Shown here piece after piece: positions 56,807 to 64,000 of a DNA stretch of 64,000 bases. Below the pieces are notes generated by a model. That model saw only the letters and a program-made list of their open reading frames with translations. It did no database searches and had not been told where the DNA came from. The stretch spans positions 2,491,001-2,555,000 of the forward strand of contig CP073744.1 of the NCBI GenBank assembly GCA_024397955.1, in the 5' to 3' direction. Position 1 is the first letter of the stretch; each line of letters begins with the position of its first letter. Source of the stretch: a bacterium SCSIO 12696 (GTDB lineage Bacteria; Pseudomonadota; Gammaproteobacteria; Pseudomonadales; Porticoccaceae). Both the position numbers and the translations under genes were made by a program.

Positions 56807-58187
56807 GTCGATGCCTCTGAGTCTGTCCCGAGCCGCTATTGAATTTGGCGGCACCCTGATGTTTCCGGATTGCCAGTTTCAGAGCCTATCCACAGATACC
56901 CGCAGCCTGGCCAATGGTGATCTGTTTGTGGCGCTGCGGGGCGAGCACTTTGATGCCCACAATTTCCTCGCCCAGGCGGCGGAAAAGGCCTGTGGGCTAG
57001 TGGTGGAAACCCCGGATCGAAATCTGGAATTGCCCCAGTGGGTGGTTGCGGACACCACAGCAGCCCTCGGCCAGTTGGCCAGCTTGAAGCGCAAGGATTA
57101 CCAGGGTGTGGTGGTCGCGGTGACTGGCAGCGCCGGAAAAACCACCGTGAAAGAAATGCTGGCGTCGATATTTGCCCAGGCGGTGGGTGAGTCAGCCGTG
57201 CTCGCCACCCGGGGTAACTTGAATAATCACATCGGTGTGCCATTGACATTGATGGGGCTTGAGCAACGCCATCAGTACGCGGTTATTGAAATGGGTGCCA
57301 GCGGTGGTGGCGAAATTGGTTACCTGTGCCAGCTGGGGCGCCCGCAGGTGACCTTGGTGAATAACGTATTGCCAGCCCACGTGGAAGGTTTTGGCAGTGT
57401 CGATGCCATTGCCCACGCCAAAGGTGAAATTTACAGCGGCCTGCCGGCAGATGGCACCGCGGTACTGAATTTGGATCAGGATTATGTGGCGCTGTGGCGC
57501 GGCCTTATCAATGAACGCAACTGCCTGACGTTTAGTGCTACAGAAGGCAACGACAGTGCAGGCCTGTTTGCCAGCAATATTGAGGTGGACCAACTGGGCC
57601 GTTGCTCTTTTCAGTTGCATAGCCCTCAAGGTGTGGCTTCGGTCAGCCTTGGTCTCAGTGGCCGCCATAATATTTCCAATGCTCTGGCCGCTGCGGCGGT
57701 TGCCCAGGCGGCCGGTGTGAGTGTGGAGCATATCGCCGCTGGCCTCAGTGCGCTGCGGCGGGTTGCTGGGCGTATGGAACTGCTGGAACTTGACAACGGT
57801 GATTATTTGATCGACGACAGTTACAACGCCAATCCCGGCTCGGTGAAAGCGGCGGTGGATGCGTTGTTGCAGTTGCCGGGCAGGCCGTTGTTGGTGTTGG
57901 GTGATATGGGGGAGCTGGGTGCCGATGAGGTGGCGTTGCACGCCGAGGTCGGTGAATACGCCGCCCAGGCGGGTGTGGCTCAGCTGTATACCGTGGGTAC
58001 CTTGTCTGCCAATACCAGTGCCGCGTTTGGCAACGGTGGCAGACATTTTCAAAACCAGCAGGATTTGATCGCCGAGTTACAGCCCCAGTTGGGCAGCGGA
58101 GTGGCGATATTGGTAAAAGGATCGCGCAGTTCCGGTATGGAAAATATAACCAAAGCGTTGGTAGCCACCAGCGCGGGAGAAAAATAA
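56796..58187 (+). CDS. murF: UDP-MurNAc-pentapeptide synthetase MurF
   Basis: MurF ligates D-Ala-D-Ala to the UDP-MurNAc-tripeptide. From the GTG at 56796 it has 463 residues; ATG 56811 is an alternative. The ATP loop is '[16 protein letters not shown]' (G111 onward), and '[15 protein letters not shown]' and '[17 protein letters not shown]' are MurF signatures. The GTG start overlaps murE by 11 nt and has a GGGGG stretch upstream. An earlier in-frame codon at 56751 lies deep inside murE and is not favoured. Confidence 0.96.
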   Translation: MNTESMPLSLSRAAIEFGGTLMFPDCQFQSLSTDTRSLANGDLFVALRGEHFDAHNFLAQAAEKACGLVVETPDRNLELPQWVVADTTAALGQLASLKRKDYQGVVVAVTGSAGKTTVKEMLASIFAQAVGESAVLATRGNLNNHIGVPLTLMGLEQRHQYAVIEMGASGGGEIGYLCQLGRPQVTLVNNVLPAHVEGFGSVDAIAHAKGEIYSGLPADGTAVLNLDQDYVALWRGLINERNCLTFSATEGNDSAGLFASNIEVDQLGRCSFQLHSPQGVASVSLGLSGRHNISNALAAAAVAQAAGVSVEHIAAGLSALRRVAGRMELLELDNGDYLIDDSYNANPGSVKAAVDALLQLPGRPLLVLGDMGELGADEVALHAEVGEYAAQAGVAQLYTVGTLSANTSAAFGNGGRHFQNQQDLIAELQPQLGSGVAILVKGSRSSGMENITKALVATSAGEK

Positions 58188-59281
58188 TGCTCTATTGGTT
58201 GGCAGATTATTTATCACAGTACGTCAGTGCCTTTGGGGTGGTGCAGTACCTGACGTTCCGGGCCATTCTCGGTGTGCTGACCGCATTGGGGCTTTCCCTG
58301 TGGTTGGGGCCGGTGATGATCCGCAAATTGAATTTGTTGCAGATTGGTCAGTCGGTGCGCAGCGATGGCCCCCAGAGCCACCTCAGCAAATCCGGTACAC
58401 CCACCATGGGCGGCGCGCTGATCCTGATGGCGATTTTTATCGCCACCCTGCTGTGGTCGAACCTGGAAAATCGTTACGTGTGGGTGGTGCTGGGTGTCAC
58501 CTTTATTTTTGGCGCCGTGGGCTGGGTGGATGACTACCGCAAGGTGGTGGAAAAAAACTCCCGGGGTCTGCCCGCCCGCTGGAAGTATTTCTGGCAATCG
58601 GTAGGTGGTTTGGGAGCCGCTATCTTTTTGTACTGCACTGCGGGTTCACCGGCAGAAACCACCTTGTATGTGCCGTTTTTTAAAGATGTGGCGTTGCCGC
58701 TCACGGCCCTGGGCGGGGTTTGCTATATCGCGCTCACCTACTTTGTGATTGTTGGCGGCAGCAACGCGGTAAACCTCACTGACGGCCTCGATGGCCTGGC
58801 GATTATGCCCACGGTGATGGTGGGGGGCGCGTTGGGCGTATTTGCCTATCTCACCGGCCACAGCCAGTTTGCCGATTATTTGCACATTCCCTATATCGCC
58901 GGCGCTGGTGAATTGATTGTGTTCTGCGCCGCATTGGGTGGAGCCGGGCTTGGCTTCCTGTGGTTCAACACCTACCCGGCTCAAGTGTTTATGGGCGATG
59001 TTGGTGCTCTTGCTCTGGGGGCTGCACTGGGTGTGATCGCGGTGATTGTGCGCCACGAAATTGTGTTTTTCATTATGGGCGGTGTATTTGTGATGGAAAC
59101 CCTGTCGGTGATGATTCAGGTGGCGTCGTTCAAGCTGACCGGTAAGCGAGTCTTCCGCATGGCGCCCATCCATCACCACTTTGAATTGAAAGGCTGGCCA
59201 GAGCCGCGGGTGATTGTGCGCTTCTGGATTATCACCGTGATGCTGGTGCTGATCGGTCTGGCAACTTTGAAACTGCGTTAA
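58187..59281 (+). CDS. mraY: Phospho-MurNAc-pentapeptide transferase MraY
   Basis: MraY transfers phospho-MurNAc-pentapeptide to undecaprenyl phosphate, making lipid I. This 364-residue protein has about ten membrane helices. Active-site motifs include '[17 protein letters not shown]' (aspartate pair), '[14 protein letters not shown]' and the histidine loop '[14 protein letters not shown]'. The start shares one base with the murF stop (TAATG). The length is normal for proteobacteria. Confidence 0.98.
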   Translation: MLYWLADYLSQYVSAFGVVQYLTFRAILGVLTALGLSLWLGPVMIRKLNLLQIGQSVRSDGPQSHLSKSGTPTMGGALILMAIFIATLLWSNLENRYVWVVLGVTFIFGAVGWVDDYRKVVEKNSRGLPARWKYFWQSVGGLGAAIFLYCTAGSPAETTLYVPFFKDVALPLTALGGVCYIALTYFVIVGGSNAVNLTDGLDGLAIMPTVMVGGALGVFAYLTGHSQFADYLHIPYIAGAGELIVFCAALGGAGLGFLWFNTYPAQVFMGDVGALALGAALGVIAVIVRHEIVFFIMGGVFVMETLSVMIQVASFKLTGKRVFRMAPIHHHFELKGWPEPRVIVRFWIITVMLVLIGLATLKLR

Positions 59282-59301
59282 TTAAAGGCAGAGAGACAAC
59301 A

Positions 59302-60669
59302 GTGACTACGGCAAAGCATGACTCACAACAAGGCGTGACAGCGATCCTGGGTATCGGTGTCACCGGCTTGTCGGTGGTTCGCTTTTTGGCGAGCCGCCAG
59401 GTGCCGTTTGTGGTTTGCGATACCCGGGAACAACCACCGCTGTTGGCGCAGTTTGAACAAGAATTCCCCGGGGTGGATTGCTTCCTTGGTGCCGACGCTG
59501 CCCAGGCGTTGCAAGGCGCCAGTGAACTGGTGGTGAGCCCCGGTTTGGCCCCTGACGAGCCGCTGTTGGTGGCCGCTCGCCAGCAGGGCATCGAGGTGAT
59601 TGGTGATATCGAGCTGTTTGCCCGCCATGTTAAAGCGCCTGTGGCCGCCATTACGGGTTCCAACGGCAAGAGCACAGTAACCGCGCTGTTGGGCGAGATG
59701 GCCAAGGCGGCCGGTTTGCGAGTGGCGGTTGGCGGCAACCTGGGCACCCCGGCGCTGGAATTGCTGGCGGAGGACTGCGAGCTCTATGTGTTGGAGCTAT
59801 CCAGCTTTCAGTTGGAAATTACCCACAATCTCAAGCCTGCGGTATCCACCATTCTCAATCTTTCGGAAGATCATTTGGATCGCTACGGTTCCATGGACAG
59901 TTACCTGGCCGCCAAGCAGCGGATTTTTCACGGTGCGGCACACATTGTCTGCAACCGCGATGACAATGCCACGCGCCCCGGTGACAGTGCTGCCGAGTTG
60001 TCCAGCTTCGGGTTGCAGCTCAGTGAGCGCACCCTCAGCGATATCCACCAGTGCGGCATTGCCAATCGCGGCGGTGACCTGTGGCTCCACGGCCCCGACG
60101 GCGATCTGATGCCGGTGGCGGAGCTGTGCATCAAGGGCAGTCACAACTGGGCCAATGCCCTGGCGGCCATGGCTATGGGCGCTGTGCTGGGCTTAACTCA
60201 GGAAGCCATGGCCGCAGCCATGAAAACATTCCCCGGTCTCGATCACCGCTGCCAGACCGTGCGCACTCTGGATGGGGTGAGTTATATCAACGACTCCAAA
60301 GCCACCAACGTGGGGGCTACCCTGGCGGCGCTGGAAGGCTTAGGTAATAAAGAACACCCCAATATTGTTTGGATTGCTGGTGGCGATGGCAAGGGCGCAG
60401 AGTTTCATGAATTGCGCAGTACCGTAGCGGCCACGGTTAAACAGGCCTTGCTTATCGGGGTTGATGGCCTGCGTATTGGCGAGGCCATTGCCGGTGCTAC
60501 CGACATCGAATCTCACCAAAGCCTGGAAGGCGCCGTAGCCCGTGCTCGCCAATTGGCCCAGCCAGGGGATTTGGTGCTGTTGTCGCCGGCCTGTGCCAGC
60601 TTCGATATGTTCAATAATTTTGAACACCGGGGCGACATGTTCGCCAAAGCGGCGGAGGCATTGCAATGA
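59302..60669 (+). CDS. murD: UDP-MurNAc-L-Ala:D-Glu ligase MurD
   Basis: MurD adds D-glutamate to UDP-MurNAc-L-alanine. This 455-residue protein has the UDP-binding 'GIGVTGLSVVRFLASRQVPF', the ATP loop 'ITGSNGKSTVTALLGEM' (T118 onward) and 'SYINDSKATNVGATLAAL'. The start is GTG at 59302, 20 bp after mraY. The stop overlaps the ftsW start (ATGA). Confidence 0.97.
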   Translation: MTTAKHDSQQGVTAILGIGVTGLSVVRFLASRQVPFVVCDTREQPPLLAQFEQEFPGVDCFLGADAAQALQGASELVVSPGLAPDEPLLVAARQQGIEVIGDIELFARHVKAPVAAITGSNGKSTVTALLGEMAKAAGLRVAVGGNLGTPALELLAEDCELYVLELSSFQLEITHNLKPAVSTILNLSEDHLDRYGSMDSYLAAKQRIFHGAAHIVCNRDDNATRPGDSAAELSSFGLQLSERTLSDIHQCGIANRGGDLWLHGPDGDLMPVAELCIKGSHNWANALAAMAMGAVLGLTQEAMAAAMKTFPGLDHRCQTVRTLDGVSYINDSKATNVGATLAALEGLGNKEHPNIVWIAGGDGKGAEFHELRSTVAATVKQALLIGVDGLRIGEAIAGATDIESHQSLEGAVARARQLAQPGDLVLLSPACASFDMFNNFEHRGDMFAKAAEALQ

Positions 60670-61850
60670 CGGTCGCCGGATTGCAGTGGTCATTTACCCC
60701 GGATAGCGCCCGCTATCTGGACGCCAAACTGCTGCTGGCGGTATTGGCGCTCATTACCTTGGGGGTGGTGATGATTTACTCCGCGTCAGTGAATTTTGCC
60801 GAGCTCAAGTACGGCGACAGCCTCTACTTCCTCAAGCGCCAGTTGATGTATTTGATGCTGGGCTCGGTGCTGGCACTGGTGGTGCTGAATATTCCGGTGG
60901 CCTTCTGGTATCAGTACGGATTGCTGCTACTGGCGGCGGCGTTTGTCCTGCTGCTGATTGTGTTGATTCCCGGTGTTGGCCGCAGCTTTAACGGCAGTCG
61001 TCGCTGGTTGGGCATTGGCCCGCTGACGTTCCAGGTATCGGAACTGGTGAAGGTGGCCGTGGTGTTGTTTATGGCGGGCTATCTGCAGCGCCATCATGAG
61101 GTGCTGCGAGAAAACTGGAAAGAAATTGGCAAACCTTTGGGCATCTTGGCGGCGCTGGTGGGGCTGCTGTTGCTGGAACCGGATCTGGGCTCCTCAGTGG
61201 TGTTGTCCGGTGCGGTGCTGGGCATGTTGTTTTTTGCCGGCGTCAAACTCTGGCAAGTTGGGGCCCTGGTGACATTGGCCGGTGGCTTGCTGGGGTTGGC
61301 GGCGTTTCTGTCTCCCTATCGCTATCAGCGTTTGGTGGCCTATCTGGATCCCTGGGCGGATCAATTTGGCAGTGGCTACCAGCTGACTCAGTCGTTGATT
61401 GCCTTTGGTCGCGGCGAATGGTTTGGCGTGGGTTTAGGCAACAGCATCCAGAAGCTGGGCTACCTGCCGGAGGCTTACACCGACTTCGTGTTTGCCATTT
61501 TTGCAGAAGAGTTCGGCTTGTTGGGCGTGGTCGCAGTGCTGGCTTTGTTTGGCCTGTTGCTGTGGCGTGTGTTTGCCATTATCCGCCAGGCGGTACGCCG
61601 CTGTGACTGGTTTTCCGCCTACGCCGTGTTTGGCTTGGGAGTGCTGATGGCAGGGCAGGCATTTATCAATATTGGGGTGGCGTCCGGGTTGCTGCCCACC
61701 AAGGGACTGACGCTGCCCTTTGTCAGCTACGGCGGCAGCAGCCTATTGGTGAGCTGCGTGATGGTGGCGCTGATTTTACGTTTTGGTATGGAGCTGCACA
61801 GCCCTCCGGGGAAAAGCGCTTCGACCAAAAGCAGCAGGGCAGCCCGATGA
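60666..61850 (+). CDS. ftsW: Septal peptidoglycan glycosyltransferase FtsW
   Basis: FtsW is the SEDS-family polymerase that makes septal glycan strands with FtsI. This 394-residue protein has about ten membrane helices and the SEDS signatures 'GSRRWLGIGPLTFQVSELVK', 'YQLTQSLIAFGRGEWFGVGL' and 'PTKGLTLPFVSYGGSSLLVS'. The catalytic aspartate region lies in the large periplasmic loop. It overlaps murD and murG by ATGA at each end. Confidence 0.97.
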   Translation: MTVAGLQWSFTPDSARYLDAKLLLAVLALITLGVVMIYSASVNFAELKYGDSLYFLKRQLMYLMLGSVLALVVLNIPVAFWYQYGLLLLAAAFVLLLIVLIPGVGRSFNGSRRWLGIGPLTFQVSELVKVAVVLFMAGYLQRHHEVLRENWKEIGKPLGILAALVGLLLLEPDLGSSVVLSGAVLGMLFFAGVKLWQVGALVTLAGGLLGLAAFLSPYRYQRLVAYLDPWADQFGSGYQLTQSLIAFGRGEWFGVGLGNSIQKLGYLPEAYTDFVFAIFAEEFGLLGVVAVLALFGLLLWRVFAIIRQAVRRCDWFSAYAVFGLGVLMAGQAFINIGVASGLLPTKGLTLPFVSYGGSSLLVSCVMVALILRFGMELHSPPGKSASTKSSRAAR

Positions 61851-62938
61851 CTGAGTCGGCAATCAACAACAGCGATAAAAAAGTCATGGTGATGGCTGGT
61901 GGCACCGGTGGCCATGTGTTCCCGGCGCTGGCGGTGGCCAACGAATTGCGCAATCGCGGTGTGGTGGTGGAGTGGTTTGGTACCCGCCGTGGCATCGAGG
62001 CGGATTTGGTGCCCGCCAATGATATTGAACTGCATTTTATCGATGTGGCGGGGGTGCGCGGCAAAGGCATTGCCACTTTGTTGAAAGCGCCGTTTTTGCT
62101 GCTCAAAGCAGTTTCTCAGGCGCGGGCATTGCTGCGCCAGCAGCGCCCAAATGCGGTGCTGGGCATGGGCGGTTTTGCCTCTGGCCCCGGTGGTTTGGCG
62201 GCGCGCCTGTTGGGTATTCCGGTGGTGATACACGAGCAAAATGCGGTAGCTGGCACCACCAATCGCTGGTTGGCAAAAATGGCTCGCCGGGTGATGGAAG
62301 CGTTTCCTGGCTCCCTGCCCAAGGGCCGTCATTGCGGTAACCCGGTACGCCGGGAAATTTTGGAGCTTGTGGAGCCTGGGCAGCGACTGCAACGCAATGG
62401 CGATACCCCCAACTTGCTGATCTTGGGCGGCAGCCTGGGCGCTCAGGCTATTAATGATGTGTTGCCCAAGGCCATTGCTCGCCTGCCGCAAAACGAATGG
62501 CCCAACATCTGGCATCAGACCGGCAGGGATAAGGCGGTGGTGACTGAAGAAGATTACCGGGAGCAGGGCATTGACGCCCATGTGGTGCCCTTTATTGACG
62601 ATATGGCGGAGGCCTATGGTTGGGCAGATTTGGTGGTGTGTCGCGCGGGGGCCTTGACCGTATCGGAATTGGCCGCTGCGGGGGTGGGTTCCATTTTGAT
62701 TCCATTTCCACACGCCATCGACGATCACCAGACCAAAAATGGTCAGTGGTTGGTGAATAACGATGCCGCTCGCCAGATTCAGCAGCATCAGCTGAGCCCA
62801 GAGAAGCTGGCGGTGGAGCTGCAGCAGCTGTTGGGCGAACGCGAACGCTTGATTGCTATGGCGAAAAATGCACGCGAGCTGGCGCAGCCAGAGGCGGTGG
62901 CTGCGGTAGCAGATGCCTGTGAGGAGGTATGCAAATGA
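61847..62938 (+). CDS. murG: Lipid II synthase MurG
   Basis: MurG transfers GlcNAc from UDP-GlcNAc to lipid I, on the cytoplasmic membrane face. This 363-residue GT-B protein has the N-terminal '[19 protein letters not shown]' loop, '[20 protein letters not shown]', and the donor-binding '[20 protein letters not shown]' with '[17 protein letters not shown]'. It overlaps ftsW and murC by ATGA. Confidence 0.98.
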   Translation: MTESAINNSDKKVMVMAGGTGGHVFPALAVANELRNRGVVVEWFGTRRGIEADLVPANDIELHFIDVAGVRGKGIATLLKAPFLLLKAVSQARALLRQQRPNAVLGMGGFASGPGGLAARLLGIPVVIHEQNAVAGTTNRWLAKMARRVMEAFPGSLPKGRHCGNPVRREILELVEPGQRLQRNGDTPNLLILGGSLGAQAINDVLPKAIARLPQNEWPNIWHQTGRDKAVVTEEDYREQGIDAHVVPFIDDMAEAYGWADLVVCRAGALTVSELAAAGVGSILIPFPHAIDDHQTKNGQWLVNNDAARQIQQHQLSPEKLAVELQQLLGERERLIAMAKNARELAQPEAVAAVADACEEVCK

Positions 62939-64000
62939 GTAAAACAACAAATGCTGGCAAGGCGAGCGGCGTCTTTGAGATTCCAGAGATGCGCCGTATT
63001 CAGCGTATTCACTTTATTGGTATCGGTGGTGTGGGTATGTGCGGCATTGCCGAAGTACTGCTCAACCAGGGTTATCAGATTTCCGGTTCCGACATTAACG
63101 ATGGTCCCGTGACCAAACGCCTGCGGGATATGGGCGCGACGATTCATATCGGTCACGCCGCCAGCAATGTGGACGGCGTGGATGTGGTGGTTAACTCCAC
63201 CGCGGTGAGCGACAACAACCCGGAAATGGTGCGCGCCCGCGACCAGCGCATTCCAATTGTGCGCCGTGCCGAAATGTTGGCGGAGCTGATGCGCTATCGC
63301 CACGGCATTGCAGTGGCGGGTACTCACGGTAAAACCACCACCACCAGTTTGATTGCGTCGATTTTTGCCGAGGGCGATAAAGACCCCACTTTTGTGATTG
63401 GCGGCCGCCTTAACAGCGCGGGTACCAACGCTCGCCTGGGTGAGAGTCGCTATCTGGTGGCAGAAGCGGATGAGAGCGACGCGTCGTTCCTGCATCTGCA
63501 ACCGTTAGTCGCGGTGGTGACCAATATCGATATCGATCACATGGAAACCTACGGTTTTGACGAGGGCAAACTCAAGCAGACCTTTGTGGAGTTCCTGCAC
63601 AACCTGCCGTTTTATGGCTTGGCAGTGCTTTGTGTGGATGATGAGCGAGTGCGGGAAGTCATGCCCGATGTATCCCGGCCCATGCTTACCTATGGCTTCT
63701 CTGAGCAGGCGGATTACCGCATTACCGATTTGCGCAATGACAAAGGTCGTAGCCACTTTAAAGTGCACCGCCCGGATGGCAAGGCGGCACTGGATATCGA
63801 ACTTAATATTCCCGGAGCTCACAACGTGCTCAATGCCACGGCCGCTATTGCGGTGGCCACCGATGAAGGCATTGACGATAGCGCCATCTGTGAGGGGCTG
63901 AGCAAATTTGGCGGTGTTGGCCGCCGCTTTGAGGTGCACGGTGAATTTGCCGTGTCTACCGGCGCTGGTCGCGGCGGCGAAGCCATGCTGGTGGACGACT
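62935..64000 (+). CDS. murC: UDP-MurNAc:L-Ala ligase MurC (cut by window end)
   Basis: MurC adds L-alanine to UDP-MurNAc, the first step of stem-peptide synthesis. Only the first 355 codons are inside the window and the frame is open to its end. The start ATG at 62935 overlaps the murG stop (ATGA). The UDP-binding '[18 protein letters not shown]' and the ATP loop '[14 protein letters not shown]' (from residue 129) identify it. '[14 protein letters not shown]' appears near the cut end. The order murG-murC is standard for this cluster, with ddlB or murB, ftsQ, ftsA and ftsZ expected beyond. Confidence 0.97.
   Translation, partial: MSKTTNAGKASGVFEIPEMRRIQRIHFIGIGGVGMCGIAEVLLNQGYQISGSDINDGPVTKRLRDMGATIHIGHAASNVDGVDVVVNSTAVSDNNPEMVRARDQRIPIVRRAEMLAELMRYRHGIAVAGTHGKTTTTSLIASIFAEGDKDPTFVIGGRLNSAGTNARLGESRYLVAEADESDASFLHLQPLVAVVTNIDIDHMETYGFDEGKLKQTFVEFLHNLPFYGLAVLCVDDERVREVMPDVSRPMLTYGFSEQADYRITDLRNDKGRSHFKVHRPDGKAALDIELNIPGAHNVLNATAAIAVATDEGIDDSAICEGLSKFGGVGRRFEVHGEFAVSTGAGRGGEAMLVDD

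Noticed and set aside
61727..62950. 407-codon minus-strand frame opposite ftsW/murG
   Set aside because: Histidine/glutamine-rich shadow of murG with no recognisable domain; both plus-strand genes are intact and coupled.

Overview
The window looks like chromosomal DNA of a marine-type gammaproteobacterium close to Pseudomonadales/Cellvibrionales. This rests on gene order (gatBAC divergent from mreBCD-maf-rng-yhdP-nit, and the dcw cluster mraZ-rsmH-ftsLI-murEF-mraY-murD-ftsW-murGC), an efp flanked by epmB and epmA, a FimX-like protein, and moderate GC. The genus cannot be fixed from sequence alone. No tRNA, rRNA, prophage, transposase or CRISPR array was seen.

Layout. 0-3.7 kb: accessory genes (PD-(D/E)XK-like protein, DUF21/CBS membrane protein, VOC protein, HigBA-like toxin-antitoxin pair with a perfect 18-bp operator). 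3.8-10.5 kb: exported catalase-peroxidase, lipoprotein dipeptidyl peptidase III, TPR lipoprotein. 10.6-14.6 kb: FimX-like degenerate REC-PAS-GGDEF-EAL protein and a partner with a PilZ-like end. 14.8-17.5 kb: the EF-P Lys34 modification set epmB/efp/epmA. 17.5-19.9 kb: coupled minus-strand genes for DAHP synthase, an unknown protein and a TrmY-like SPOUT methyltransferase. 20-21.5 kb: NSS-family transporter. 21.5-28.5 kb: a signalling cluster with a PAS kinase, a diheme cytochrome c peroxidase translationally coupled to a membrane (DAHL-like) kinase, a REC-HDOD protein and a REC protein with a dead HD-GYP domain. 28.6 kb: TlpA-like thioredoxin. 29.2-32.4 kb: gatBAC. 32.6-42.2 kb: mreB, mreC, mreD, maf, rng, yhdP, nit. 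42.5-47 kb: hemC, hemD, hemX, hemY. 47-48.5 kb: three small exported proteins, AT-richer than their surroundings. 48.5-51 kb: EamA and SulP transporters. 51.5-64 kb: the division and cell-wall cluster, with a promoter and four 10-bp-spaced MraZ boxes; murC is cut by the window end.

How genes work together. Most housekeeping operons show ATGA, GTGA or TGATG stop/start overlaps (gatCAB, mreCD-maf, hemCD, hemXY, ftsL-ftsI-murE, murD-ftsW-murG-murC), indicating translational coupling. The mre and dcw blocks together cover cell shape and peptidoglycan precursor synthesis. GatCAB, EF-P with its modifiers, RNase G and the TrmY-like protein serve translation or RNA. KatG, cytochrome c peroxidase and the thioredoxin are redox functions. 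The peroxidase-kinase-regulator cluster is the best candidate for a poorly described system (inference).

Repeats. Three about 94-bp paired-hairpin (REP/BIME-like) elements lie at 8.4, 10.5 and 33.7 kb. A second dispersed family (an 11-mer and a 17-mer with inverted copies) occurs at 16.5, 42.2 and 51.1-51.3 kb. At 42.2 and 51 kb it sits where common gammaproteobacterial synteny appears interrupted.
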